DNA from: Dechloromonas sp.
GTDB taxonomy: Bacteria; Pseudomonadota; Gammaproteobacteria; Burkholderiales; Rhodocyclaceae
Reading direction: 5' to 3'
Assembly (NCBI GenBank): GCA_017302355.1
Contig: JAFLDQ010000032.1
Span: 1-27,615 of the forward strand
Length of the DNA stretch: 27,615 nucleotides
In this document: positions 7,573-17,344 of the stretch, one piece after another
Layout: each line of letters begins with the position of its first letter
How positions within the stretch are numbered: position 1 is the stretch's first letter
Translations under genes and position numbers: made by a program
Notes under the pieces: model-generated
The model's input: only the letters and a program-made list of their open reading frames with translations
The model's database searches: none
Told to the model about the DNA's origin: nothing

Positions 7573-7851
7573 ATGATCGACTCTCCCGTTGTTTCGGTTC
7601 ATATGCCCGGCTCGCTCCGTGCCCATGTCGATGGCCATGAAGAAATCACGGTCAGCGGCGATACGGTCGGCGATCTGCTCGAAGCCATCGTGCACGAATA
7701 CCCGGCGATCCGTTCGCACCTGCTGTCGCCGGAAGGCGGCCTGGCGCCGCGGCTGGCGCTCTACCTTGGCGGGCGCAGCATCGGTGAATTGCAGGGGCTG
7801 GCGACCCCGGTCGAGCTGGAAGAGGTGCTCAGCATCGTGCCGACCCGTTAG
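7573..7851 (+). CDS. MoaD/ThiS-like small ubiquitin-fold protein lacking a C-terminal GG
   Basis: This 92-residue protein has the beta-grasp pattern of MoaD/ThiS proteins. An N-terminal strand (VSVHMPGSLRAHV) precedes TVGDLLEAIVHEYPAIRSHLL, the helix-turn of the family, then LALYLGGRSIGELQGLATPVELEEVLSIVPTR. It ends VPTR instead of the usual IPPVAGG or SGG. A strong SD (GGAGGTG, 7561-7567) stands just before the ATG at 7573. Without the terminal di-glycine it cannot be adenylated and thiocarboxylated in the standard way unless it is processed. It may therefore be a divergent member or serve a structural role. It sits between the DUF938 gene and the CobC-like gene. No E1-like MoeB/ThiF partner is nearby. 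Confidence 0.8.
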   Translation: MIDSPVVSVHMPGSLRAHVDGHEEITVSGDTVGDLLEAIVHEYPAIRSHLLSPEGGLAPRLALYLGGRSIGELQGLATPVELEEVLSIVPTR

Positions 7852-7974
7852 GGGCGGACCGGGCGGTGAAGGGACTGCCGCGGCTGGCGGCGGCGCCCGG
7901 CGGTTGGTTCACGGCCAGCGCCGGAATCGGCCGACGGGCTCTGTTTTGCGCCACGGACCGGAGGCGGGGCCGGC

Positions 7975-8487
7975 ATGATCCTGCATCTCGTTCGCCATCC
8001 CGAACCCGTAGTCGGGCCGGAGATCTGCTACGGTCGACTCGACATTCCGGCCAAAAATGCCGGCGCCGTCGCGGCGCGCCTGCGGGCTGAACTCCCGGGC
8101 GGGCTGCCGGTGTGGACCAGCCCGCTGCAACGCTGCCGGGAACTGGCGGAATTGCTGCGGCCGAACGCGGCCATCGACGAGCGCCTGAGTGAAATGAATT
8201 TCGGCCTGTGGGAAGGTCGACCGTGGGAGGCCATTCCGCGCGCCGAACTCGATGCCTGGGCGGCGGATGTCGCCGGTTATGCGCCGCCGGGCGGCGAGTC
8301 GCCGCGGGCGCTGCAGCGCCGCGCGCTCGACTTCGTCGCCGGGCTGGACGCCCCGAAGGCGGTGATCGTCACCCATGCCGGGGTCATCCGCGTCCTGCTC
8401 GCGCACTGGCGCGGATTGCCGCCCGGCGAATGGCCGCGGCTCGCGGTCGCCCACGGGTCGCTGACGAGCGTCGCCATCGCCCGCTGA
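7975..8487 (+). CDS. cobC: Alpha-ribazole phosphatase-type histidine phosphatase
   Basis: This 170-residue protein belongs to histidine phosphatase branch 1. The phosphorylated histidine is H8 in LHLVRHPEP, where the common RHG is RHP. Other motifs are CYGRLD, SPLQRCRELAELL (R in the phosphate pocket), RLSEMNFGLWEGRPWEAIP (the acid-base glutamate region), and the second catalytic histidine in VIVTHAGVIRVLLA. CobC removes the 5'-phosphate from alpha-ribazole phosphate or cobalamin phosphate, the last step of nucleotide-loop assembly. The assignment within this broad superfamily rests mainly on the CYGR motif and on the cob gene context. A GGAGG lies 11 bases before the ATG at 7975. It is the last gene of the B12 block. 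Confidence 0.85.
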   Translation: MILHLVRHPEPVVGPEICYGRLDIPAKNAGAVAARLRAELPGGLPVWTSPLQRCRELAELLRPNAAIDERLSEMNFGLWEGRPWEAIPRAELDAWAADVAGYAPPGGESPRALQRRALDFVAGLDAPKAVIVTHAGVIRVLLAHWRGLPPGEWPRLAVAHGSLTSVAIAR

Positions 8488-8522
8488 CCCGGGGCAGCCA
8501 ACGGCGGCCGCCCGGCGGCGGC

Positions 8523-8545
8523 GCCCGGCGCCGGGCGGGTATAAT
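8523..8545 (+). promoter_or_regulatory. Palindrome and -10 box upstream of msbA
   Basis: A perfect 14-base palindrome GCCCGGCGCCGGGC (8523-8536) is followed by the consensus -10 box TATAAT (8540-8545), 32 bases before the msbA ATG. No good -35 box stands 17 bases upstream, so the promoter may be extended or depend on an activator. The palindrome could equally be a weak end-of-transcript hairpin for cobC. Confidence 0.45.
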
Positions 8546-8577
8546 CCGGCCCTTCACCTTGCCCTTCAGGGATCTGC

Positions 8578-10344
<1,767 letters not shown>

Positions 10345-10347
10345 TTC

Positions 10348-10393
10348 CATTTCCAGACCAATCCGGAAATGAAATCCCCGGCCGGCGCCGGGG
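10348..10393. terminator. Probable bidirectional terminator between convergent msbA and polA
   Basis: Two hairpins fill the 49-base gap. CATTTCC (10348-10354) pairs with GGAAATG (10365-10371), and CCCCGGC (10376-10382) pairs with GCCGGGG (10387-10393). On the minus strand the GC stem directly follows the polA stop and leads into ATTTCATTTCC, a modest T-rich tract. This is a plausible termination zone for both genes; the U-tracts are weak. Confidence 0.5.
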
Positions 10394-13114
10394 CTAGTGC
10401 GCCGCTTCCCAGTTGGGCCCGACGCCGACCTCGACGACCAGCGGCGCCTTCAGTGTCGCCACATTTCCCATCAGCCGCGGCAGGTGGGTGCGGACTTCGA
10501 TGAGTTCGCCGTCGGGAACTTCCAGCACCAGTTCGTCATGCACCTGCAGAACGAGGCGGGATTTCCGCGGGGACTCTTCCAGCCAGTTGTGGACAGCGAT
10601 CATCGCCATCTTGATCAGGTCGGCGGCGGTTCCCTGCATCGGCGCGTTGATCGCGGCGCGCTCCGCCCCCTGGCGGCGGCTGCCGTTGCTCGAGCGGATT
10701 TCCGGGAACCACAGGCGGCGGCCGAAGGCGGTCTCGACGTAGCCCTTGTCGCGGGCATTCTGGCGCGCTTCCTCCATGTAGCGGGCGACGCCAGGGTAGC
10801 GCGCGAAGTAGCGGTCGATATAGGTCTGCGCCGCGCCGCGCTCGAGGCCGATCTGGCGGGCGAGGCCAAAGGCGCTCATGCCGTAGATCAGGCCGAAGTT
10901 GATGCTCTTGGCGACGCGGCGCTGGTCGGGCCCGACTTCCGGCGGGGTGACGCCGAAGATCTCGGCGGCGGTGGCGCGGTGCACGTCCTCGCCGTGCGCG
11001 AACGCTTCGAGCAGACCCTTGTCGCCCGAGAGGTGGGCCATGATCCGCAACTCCACCTGCGAATAATCGGCGGAAACGATGCTGCAGCCTTCCGGGGCGA
11101 GGAAGGCGGTGCGGATACGTCGTCCCTCCTCGGTGCGCACCGGGATGTTCTGCAGGTTGGGGTCGCTCGAAGCGAGGCGTCCCGTCGCCACGGAAGCCTG
11201 CGAGAAGTGAGTGTGCACTCGGCCGGTCTCCGCGTTGATCATGCGCGACAGCTTGTCGGTATAGGTGCCCTTGAGCTTGGCGAGGCCGCGATGTTCGAGC
11301 AGCAACTTGGGCAGCGGGTAGTCGAGGGCCAGTTCGGAGAGGACTTCCTCGTCGGTCGAGGGACCGCCCGACGGCGTCTTCTTCCTGACCGGCAGGCCCA
11401 GTTTCTCGAAGAGGATCTCGGCGAGTTGCTTCGGGGAGGCCAGGTTGAAGGGCTGGCCGGCGAGTTCGCAGGCCCGCGCTTCGAGCGCCATGATCTTGTG
11501 GCCGAGTTCGTGGCTCTGGCGGGCGAGCTGTTCGCCGTCGATCAGGATGCCGGTCCGTTCCATCCGCCAGATGACCTGGCGCGCCGGCATCTCGATGTCG
11601 TGGTAGATGCGCGACAGGCCGGGCTCGCTAGCGAACCGCGGGTGGAGCGCCTGATGGACGCGCAGCGTGACATCGGCATCCTCGGCGGCATAGGTGGCGG
11701 CGCGCTCGAGGTCGACCTGGTCGAAGCCGATCTGCTTGGCGCCCCTGCCGCACAGGTCCTCGTAGGCGATGGTGGCGAGGCCGAGGTGGCGCGTGCATAG
11801 CTGGCCGAGGTCATGGCCCTTGTCCGATTCGAGCACGTAGGACTGGAGCATGGTGTCATGGGCGACGCCGGCCAGGGCGATGCCGTGATTGGCCAGGACG
11901 TGCTGGTCGTACTTGGCGTTCTGCAGCACCTTTTTACGGTCGACCGCTTCCAGCCAGGGTTTGAGCTTCGCCAGCACCGCGTCGCGCGGCAATTGCCCGG
12001 CGACGCCGGGGGCGGTGTGGGCGAGCGGGATATAGCACGCTTCGCCGGCCTTGACCGACAGCGAGACGCCGACGATGCGGGCGGCGAACGGGTCGAGGCT
12101 GGTGGTTTCGGTATCGAGCGCGGTGAGGTCGGCGGCGTCGATCCGCGCCAGCCAGGTGTCGAACCGCGGCCAGGTGAGGACCGTTTCGTAATCGACCGCC
12201 AGGGGTTCGCCCGGCGGAGCCGGCAGCCCCCGCGGCGCGCCGGTTCCCGGCGAGGGAGGGGCGGGCGGAGCGGCGTCCAGTTCCCGCAGCCAGGTCCGGA
12301 ATCCGTAGCGGCCATAGAGTTCGCGCAAGGCTTCCGTGTCGCGGGCGGCGGGGGTCAGCGCGGCCGGCGCCGGCAGATTCGCCAGGTTGCGGGCGACGGT
12401 GACCAGTTTCCTGCCCAGCGGCAGGAAGCCGAGATGATCGCGCAGCTTCTGGCCGGCGACGCCGCCGATTTCGCCGGCGTGGGCAATGATTCCGTCGAGC
12501 GAGCCATATTGTTGCAGCCACTTGACGGCGGTCTTCGCGCCGCACTTCGGAACCCCCGGCACGCCATCGACCGGGTCGCCGACCAGCGCCAGATAATCGA
12601 CGATGCGGTCCGGCGGGACGCCGAACTTGTCAATCACGCCGGCTTCGTCGAGCAGCTCGTTGCTCATCGTGTTGACCCAGCGGATCCCCGGCGCGACGAG
12701 CTGGGTCAGGTCCTTGTCGCCCGTCGAAATCAGCGTGTCGATGCCGTCGACCGCGGCATGGGTGGCCAGCGTGCCGATCACGTCGTCGGCCTCGACGCCG
12801 TCGACCATCAGCAGCGGCCAGCCGGCGGCCTTGATGGCGGCATGGATGGGCGCGATCTGGCGGACCAGATCCTCGGGCATGGCCGGGCGGTGGGCCTTGT
12901 ACTCGGGGTACCAGTCGTCGCGGAAGGTCTTCCCCCTGGCGTCGAAGACGACGGCCTGGTAGTCCGCCTTGTAGTCGCCTTGCAGCCGGCGTAGCATGCC
13001 GAGAACGCCGTAGAGCGCGCCGGTCGGTTCGCCGGCCTGGTTGCGCAGGTCGGGCAGGGCGTGAAACGCGCGGTAGAGGTAGGACGAGCCGTCCACCAAC
13101 AACAGGAGAGGCAT
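10394..13114 (-). CDS. polA: DNA polymerase I
   Basis: This 906-residue protein has the full three-domain architecture. Residues 1 to about 290 are the 5'-nuclease (LLLVDGSSYLYRAF, VDGVEADDVIGTLA, STGDKDLTQLV, LVGDPVDGVPGVP). About 305-500 is the 3'-5' proofreading exonuclease, with an intact DTET at 334-337. The polymerase domain follows, with motif A in VSADYSQVELRIMAHLSGD, motif B in RRVAKSINFGLIYG, and motif C QVHDELVLEV near the C-terminus. It acts in Okazaki fragment processing and repair synthesis. The ATG at 13114 lies only 5 bases from the divergent LOG gene if that gene starts at GTG 13120. The promoter of each must therefore lie partly inside the other gene. The insert of about 20 residues rich in Ala and Pro near 281-302 is a flexible interdomain linker. 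Confidence 0.97.
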   Translation of the reverse strand: MPLLLLVDGSSYLYRAFHALPDLRNQAGEPTGALYGVLGMLRRLQGDYKADYQAVVFDARGKTFRDDWYPEYKAHRPAMPEDLVRQIAPIHAAIKAAGWPLLMVDGVEADDVIGTLATHAAVDGIDTLISTGDKDLTQLVAPGIRWVNTMSNELLDEAGVIDKFGVPPDRIVDYLALVGDPVDGVPGVPKCGAKTAVKWLQQYGSLDGIIAHAGEIGGVAGQKLRDHLGFLPLGRKLVTVARNLANLPAPAALTPAARDTEALRELYGRYGFRTWLRELDAAPPAPPSPGTGAPRGLPAPPGEPLAVDYETVLTWPRFDTWLARIDAADLTALDTETTSLDPFAARIVGVSLSVKAGEACYIPLAHTAPGVAGQLPRDAVLAKLKPWLEAVDRKKVLQNAKYDQHVLANHGIALAGVAHDTMLQSYVLESDKGHDLGQLCTRHLGLATIAYEDLCGRGAKQIGFDQVDLERAATYAAEDADVTLRVHQALHPRFASEPGLSRIYHDIEMPARQVIWRMERTGILIDGEQLARQSHELGHKIMALEARACELAGQPFNLASPKQLAEILFEKLGLPVRKKTPSGGPSTDEEVLSELALDYPLPKLLLEHRGLAKLKGTYTDKLSRMINAETGRVHTHFSQASVATGRLASSDPNLQNIPVRTEEGRRIRTAFLAPEGCSIVSADYSQVELRIMAHLSGDKGLLEAFAHGEDVHRATAAEIFGVTPPEVGPDQRRVAKSINFGLIYGMSAFGLARQIGLERGAAQTYIDRYFARYPGVARYMEEARQNARDKGYVETAFGRRLWFPEIRSSNGSRRQGAERAAINAPMQGTAADLIKMAMIAVHNWLEESPRKSRLVLQVHDELVLEVPDGELIEVRTHLPRLMGNVATLKAPLVVEVGVGPNWEAAH

Positions 13115-13119
13115 GGGCA

Positions 13120-13848
13120 GTGACGGAGAGTGAGAAACTGGTGATGGGAGTGGAATCCGAAGCCTTGCAGCAGGCGGCGTCGGCCCATGAGTCGTGGCGG
13201 ATCCTGGGCATTATGTCAGAGTTCGTCGAGGCGACCGAGCGTCTGGCGCCGATCAGGCCGGCCGTCACCATCTTCGGCAGCGCCCGCGCCGCGCCCGGGT
13301 CGCCGTATTACGATCTGGCCGAACGCACCGGGCGGCTGCTTTCCGATTCCGGATTCTCGGTGATCACGGGCGGCGGTCCCGGCATCATGGAAGCGGCCAA
13401 CAAGGGTGCCTATTTCGGCAAGTCGCCATCGGTCGGGCTGAACATCCAGCTGCCGCACGAGCAGCAGGAGAATCCCTATCAGGATATTTCGCAGACCTTC
13501 CGCCACTTCTTCGCGCGCAAGTACATGTTCGTCCGCTTCGCCAGCGCCTACGTGGTCATGCCCGGCGGCTTCGGCACGCTGGACGAGCTGATGGAAGCGC
13601 TCACTCTCATCCAGACCGGCAAGGCGCGGAAGATTCCCCTGATCCTGATGTGCGCCGACTTCTGGAGGGGGATGATCGACTGGTTGCGTGACAGGCTGGT
13701 CGAGGGCAGGATGGTCGATCCTGCGGACATCGACCTGATCCGCTTGATCGACGAGCCGGAACAGGCCATCGAGGCGATTTTCAAACACTACGAGGCGCGT
13801 CCGTTCGGTCCGCTGCCCGACGAGCGTGAGTTGATGCTCAACCTGTAA
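13120..13848 (+). CDS. LOG family protein (TIGR00730 Rossmann fold)
   Basis: This protein of 242 residues belongs to the LOG (Lonely Guy)/nucleotide 5'-monophosphate nucleosidase-like family. Known members release free bases, such as cytokinins, from nucleoside monophosphates; the bacterial physiological substrate is usually unproven. Signature motifs are TIFGSARA, the phosphate-binding GGGPGIMEAANKGA beginning at residue 84, and PGGFGTLDELMEALTLIQTGK beginning at 148, with catalytic E156. GTG at 13120 has GGAGAG nine bases upstream; ATG at 13144 is an alternative with poorer SD spacing. It is divergent from polA, and DUF2782 and thrB follow on the same strand. Confidence 0.9.
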   Translation: MTESEKLVMGVESEALQQAASAHESWRILGIMSEFVEATERLAPIRPAVTIFGSARAAPGSPYYDLAERTGRLLSDSGFSVITGGGPGIMEAANKGAYFGKSPSVGLNIQLPHEQQENPYQDISQTFRHFFARKYMFVRFASAYVVMPGGFGTLDELMEALTLIQTGKARKIPLILMCADFWRGMIDWLRDRLVEGRMVDPADIDLIRLIDEPEQAIEAIFKHYEARPFGPLPDERELMLNL

Positions 13849-13881
13849 TAGAATCGATGGCAGATTTTCGAGGATCACACC

Positions 13882-14211
13882 ATGCGCCATCTAGTTCCCG
13901 TCATCCTGCTGGCATCGCTGCCGGTCTGGGCCCAGCAGGACAACCTCCAGCCGCTGCCCGCGGTTCCCCCACCGCCTCCGGGAATGGAAGCCTTCGACGC
14001 GGCGCTCGAGCCGCAGGTCACCATCGTCAAGACGGAAACCGAGACGCGCGAGGAGTTCCGTCAGAACGGCCGGGTCTACATGGTCAGGGTGACTCCTGCC
14101 GTCGGTCCCGACTACTATCTCGTCGATCAGCAGGGCGACGGCAACTTCGTCCGCCAGGACAATCCTGGGGCCGTGGTGTCGCCGGCCATGTGGAGGCTTT
14201 TCAGCTGGTAG
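13882..14211 (+). CDS. DUF2782 family exported protein
   Basis: This 109-residue protein has a Sec signal peptide (MRHLVPVILLASLPVWAQ, cleavage after about residue 17). A proline-rich linker (LPAVPPPPPG) and a compact domain follow: PQVTIVKTETETREEFRQNGRVYMVRVTPAVGPDYYLVDQQGDG. This matches the DUF2782 family of small periplasmic or envelope proteins of unknown function, found in Beta- and Gammaproteobacteria, commonly next to polA and thrB as here. The stop lies 4 bases before the thrB TTG start, so the two are probably co-transcribed. No catalytic motif is visible. Confidence 0.85.
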   Translation: MRHLVPVILLASLPVWAQQDNLQPLPAVPPPPPGMEAFDAALEPQVTIVKTETETREEFRQNGRVYMVRVTPAVGPDYYLVDQQGDGNFVRQDNPGAVVSPAMWRLFSW

Positions 14212-14215
14212 CCGC

Positions 14216-15142
14216 TTGTCCGTCTACACAACGGTCGAGCGCGACGAGCTAGCGCTCTGGCTGGCGCCGCTCGGGGTGGGCGCTCCGGGCGTGCTGACCG
14301 CCATTGCCGCCGGCATGCAGAATTCCAACTACTTCGTCCGCGCCGGCGGTCGCCGCTGGGTGCTGACGATCTTCGAGCACCTGGCGCCGCGCGAACTCGA
14401 TTTCTACCTGGCATTGCAGGACCATCTGGCGGCGCGCGCCATTCCCTGTCCGCGTCCGCTGGCCGCTGCCGGCGGGCGTCTCTGGCGGCCGCTGGCGGGC
14501 AAGCCGGCGGCGCTCTTCAACTGCCTGCCCGGCGCCTGCATCGAGGTGGCGACGGCGGCGCACTGCCGGGCGCTGGGGACGATGCTGGCGCGCCTGCATC
14601 TGGCAGGCGCCGACTTTCCTGCGCCCCTGCCCAATCCCTGCGGGCACGACTGGCGCGAGCGGACCTGCCGGCGGCTGGCGCCGGCGCTGGTTGCCGACGA
14701 ACGCGGTCGACTCCTCGCCGAGCTCGATTTCCAGGCGGCGCAGGACTATTCGCCACTGCCGCGCGGCATCGTCCATGGCGACCTGTTCCGCGACAATGTG
14801 CTGTGGCAGGACGACGGCGAGGTGGCCGGCGTGCTCGACTTCTATTACGCCGGAGCCGACTGCCTGCTGTTCGATCTGGCGGTGGCCGCCAACGACTGGT
14901 GCGCCGGGGCCGACGAGGTCGCCGCCCTGCTTGCCGGATACGGCGCGCTGCGCCCGCTGACGGCGGGCGAGGAGGCGGCCTGGCCGGCGCTGCGCCGGGC
15001 CGCCGCCTTGCGTTTCTGGCTGCTGCGGCTCGAGGCGCGGCGCCATCCGCGCCCCGGCGCCGTGGTGACGATCAAGGATCCGGACCATTTCGGGCGGCTG
15101 CTGCAGCGTCTGCGCCTTGCTCAGGAAAGCGTGCACCGTTAG
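14216..15142 (+). CDS. thrB: Homoserine kinase, ThrB of the aminoglycoside-phosphotransferase fold
   Basis: This 308-residue kinase phosphorylates homoserine to O-phosphohomoserine on the way to threonine. It is of the APH/choline-kinase-like type found in betaproteobacteria and pseudomonads, not the GHMP type of E. coli. The start codon is TTG at 14216, chosen because MSVYTTVERDELALWLAPLGVG is the family N-terminus and no ATG or GTG fits. Motifs are GMQNSNYFV (nucleotide loop), WVLTIFEHL, and the Brenner motif VHGDLFRDNVLW (186-197) with catalytic D189. GVLDFYYAGADCLLFDLAVAANDW follows, where the DFY aspartate binds metal. The unusual start may limit translation. It follows DUF2782 by 4 bases. 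Confidence 0.93.
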   Translation: MSVYTTVERDELALWLAPLGVGAPGVLTAIAAGMQNSNYFVRAGGRRWVLTIFEHLAPRELDFYLALQDHLAARAIPCPRPLAAAGGRLWRPLAGKPAALFNCLPGACIEVATAAHCRALGTMLARLHLAGADFPAPLPNPCGHDWRERTCRRLAPALVADERGRLLAELDFQAAQDYSPLPRGIVHGDLFRDNVLWQDDGEVAGVLDFYYAGADCLLFDLAVAANDWCAGADEVAALLAGYGALRPLTAGEEAAWPALRRAAALRFWLLRLEARRHPRPGAVVTIKDPDHFGRLLQRLRLAQESVHR

Positions 15143-15151
15143 CATCCCGGT

Positions 15152-15898
15152 ATGGAAGAAAGTACGCAAATTCAAGTGGACCAGCCCGCCTTCAGCGGCG
15201 CCAGCCGGGAAGTCGACCCCGGCGCCTGTTTCGAGTGGCTGCGTCAGGGGTGGGCGCTGTTCATCGCCAATCCCGGCACGTGGATCGGCAGCTCGGTGCT
15301 GATGATGGTGATCGTCCTCGGGGTCCAGATCGTTCCGGTCTTCGGTCAGATCGCGGTCAGCGTGCTGCTGCCGGTGTTCGCCGGCGGCTGGCTGCAGATG
15401 AGCAGGCGCCAGCATGCCGAAGGGCATGCGGAAATCGCCGACCTGTTCGCCGGCTTCCGCCACAACGCCGGGGGTCTGGTGATGATCGGCGTCTATTTCG
15501 CGGCGGGGATTTTCGGGATCGCCTTCGTCGCCTTCCTGCTGGTCAGCGGCGGCGTCCTCGGCGGCGTGGTCACCGGGCGCATCGCCGGCTTCGGAGTCGC
15601 CCTCGGCGGCGTCATGATCGCCAGCCTGCTGGCCTTCGTCCTGTCGGTCCCGGTGATCATGGCGACGTGGTTCGCGCCGGCGCTGGTGTTCTTTCACGAC
15701 ATGCATCCGTTGGCGGCGATGAAGGCCAGCCTGGCCGCCGGGGTGAAGAACTGGACGGCGACGCTCGTCTTCTCGCTGCTGCTGGCGGTTGCCATGTTCT
15801 TCGCCGCGCTCCCGTTCTTCGTCGGCTTCCTGTTGCTGATCCCGCTGTTCACCGGCGCGATCTACGTCTCCTACCTCGATATTTTCGAGGGAGCCTGA
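15152..15898 (+). CDS. BPSS1780-type multipass membrane protein (first of two)
   Basis: This 248-residue protein has a short polar N-terminus (to about residue 45, with CFEWLRQGWALFIANPGTWIG) and then five or six hydrophobic segments. The WLRQGWALFIANPG and FAGGWLQMSRRQHAEG motifs, together with the length and topology, match the BPSS1780 family of uncharacterised inner-membrane proteins. FAPALVFFHDMHPLAAMKASLAAGVKNW is a conserved cytoplasmic loop. No enzymatic motif is visible. It is followed after 2 bases by a second gene with the same layout (WR-LDAGFAIFRRNP, FAPVLAAWHGQSVGKSL), so the two are probably a tandem duplication whose products may form a complex. Confidence 0.8.
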   Translation: MEESTQIQVDQPAFSGASREVDPGACFEWLRQGWALFIANPGTWIGSSVLMMVIVLGVQIVPVFGQIAVSVLLPVFAGGWLQMSRRQHAEGHAEIADLFAGFRHNAGGLVMIGVYFAAGIFGIAFVAFLLVSGGVLGGVVTGRIAGFGVALGGVMIASLLAFVLSVPVIMATWFAPALVFFHDMHPLAAMKASLAAGVKNWTATLVFSLLLAVAMFFAALPFFVGFLLLIPLFTGAIYVSYLDIFEGA

Positions 15899-15900
15899 GC

Positions 15901-16689
15901 ATGCACGCGCAACAACTTCCGGCGGTCGCCGGCTGGCGCTGGCTCGATGCCGGGTTCGCGATCTTCCGGCGCAATCCGCCGCTGCTGTCGATGCTGGTGG
16001 TCACTTACTGGCTGACCGTCATCTTCCTCAACCTGGTGCCGTTCATCGGCGCCGTCGCGGCGTCGATGCTCATTCCCGGTCTGACGGTGGGCCTGATGCA
16101 GGCCGCGCGCGATCTCGAACAGGGCAAGCCGGCCGGCATGCAGACGCTGTTCGGCGGACTCAAGCAGAATCCGCGCACGCTGCTCGCCCTCGGCGTGCTC
16201 TATCTGTGCTGCACGCTGGCCATTCTCTCCCTTTCCGCGCTGCTCGACGGCGGCGATCTGCTGCGCCTCATCCTGTCGACCAAGCCCGCCGACCGCGAGG
16301 CGCTCGAGAGCGGCGGTTTCTTCCTGCCGTCGGTCTTCGTCATGGCCCTGATGACGCCCGTCCTGATGGCCTGGTGGTTCGCTCCGGTGCTGGCCGCCTG
16401 GCATGGACAGAGCGTAGGCAAGTCGCTGTTCTTCAGCTTTGTCGCCTGCTGGATCAACTGGCGGGCCTTTCTCGCCTTCGGCGTCGCCCTGATCCTCGTC
16501 GCCGGCATCCTGCCCGGGCTGGTTTTCGCCCTGCTCGCCGGCATCTTCTCCGGGGGCGAGGGCGGCTCGGTCGGCAGCTTCATCCTCCTGCCGCTGATGG
16601 TCGTGATTGCGGTGTGCGTCTTCTCGACCGTCTATGCCAGCTTCTACGCCAGCTACCGCGACATCTTCGGCCAACCTGAAATTGTCTGA
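15901..16689 (+). CDS. BPSS1780-type multipass membrane protein (second of two)
   Basis: This 262-residue protein starts at ATG 15901, two bases after the previous stop, with GGGAG upstream. Layout matches the preceding gene: an amphipathic N-terminal segment WRWLDAGFAIFRRNPPLLS, several hydrophobic helices (VTYWLTVIFLNLVPFIGAVAA; LALGVLYLCCTLAILSLSALL; AFLAFGVALILVAGILPGLVF), and the loop WWFAPVLAAWHGQSVGKSLFFSF. It differs in a longer polar loop near 110-130 (LRLILSTKPADREALESGG). Function is unknown. The stop overlaps the TTG start of nadD by 8 bases, tying this pair into the nadD-rsfS-rlmH transcript. Confidence 0.8.
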   Translation: MHAQQLPAVAGWRWLDAGFAIFRRNPPLLSMLVVTYWLTVIFLNLVPFIGAVAASMLIPGLTVGLMQAARDLEQGKPAGMQTLFGGLKQNPRTLLALGVLYLCCTLAILSLSALLDGGDLLRLILSTKPADREALESGGFFLPSVFVMALMTPVLMAWWFAPVLAAWHGQSVGKSLFFSFVACWINWRAFLAFGVALILVAGILPGLVFALLAGIFSGGEGGSVGSFILLPLMVVIAVCVFSTVYASFYASYRDIFGQPEIV

Positions 16690-17338
16690 GCCACTCGGCG
16701 TCTTCGGCGGCACCTTCGACCCCGTGCATTTCGGCCACCTGCGGCTGGCCGAGGAGGCGATCGACCAGCTCGGTCTCGGCGGCGTGCGCTGGATTCCCGC
16801 CGGACAGCCGCCGCATCGCGGCGCGCCGCAGGTGACGGCGCAGCAGCGCCTCGAGATGGTGTTGCGGTCGACCGCCGAAAACGAGCGCTTTTCGGTCGAT
16901 GCCGGCGAGGTCGAGGCGGCCGCCCCGAGTTACACCGTGCATACCCTGGAACGCCTGCGCGGCGAACTCGGCGACGGACAGCCGCTGGTCCTGCTCGCCG
17001 GCGCCGACGCCTTTGCCGGCCTGACGACCTGGCGCCGCTGGCGCGACCTCTTCGCGCTGGCCCATATTGCCGTCGCGCATCGCCCGGGCTTTCCGGTCGA
17101 GGTCGCCAGCCTGCCGCACGAGCTGGCCAGCGAATTCGCCGACCGCCGCCTGGCCGCTGCCAGCGGCCTGCGGGCGGCGCCGGCCGGCGGCATCGCCAGC
17201 TTCGCGATGACCCAGCTGGCGATTTCGGCGACCGGCATCCGCGGTCTGCTGGCCGCCGGGCGTTCACCCCGCTATCTGCTGCCCGACGGCGTTCTCGACT
17301 ACATCCGGCTTCACCAACTCTACAGCGACAGGGGCTAA
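16682..17338 (+). CDS. nadD: Nicotinate-nucleotide adenylyltransferase
   Basis: This 218-residue enzyme converts nicotinate mononucleotide to deamido-NAD with ATP. The start is placed at TTG 16682, because LGVFGGTFDPVHFGH must lie at the very N-terminus and no ATG or GTG lies close; the only upstream option, GTG 16607, would add 25 unlikely residues. The nucleotidyltransferase motif GGTFDPVHFGH is at residues 9-19, IPAGQPPHR follows, and ISATGIR near the C-terminus is the second ATP-binding motif ((S/T)xTxxR type). LLAGADAFAGLTTWRRW is family-typical. It overlaps the upstream membrane-protein gene by 8 bases, with rsfS 6 bases downstream. Confidence 0.93.
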   Translation: MSEPLGVFGGTFDPVHFGHLRLAEEAIDQLGLGGVRWIPAGQPPHRGAPQVTAQQRLEMVLRSTAENERFSVDAGEVEAAAPSYTVHTLERLRGELGDGQPLVLLAGADAFAGLTTWRRWRDLFALAHIAVAHRPGFPVEVASLPHELASEFADRRLAAASGLRAAPAGGIASFAMTQLAISATGIRGLLAAGRSPRYLLPDGVLDYIRLHQLYSDRG

Positions 17339-17344
17339 CCTCCG

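Noticed and set aside
14249..15706. 485-codon minus-strand frame opposite thrB and the first membrane-protein gene.
   Set aside because: Antisense shadow; thrB has clear catalytic motifs on the plus strand.
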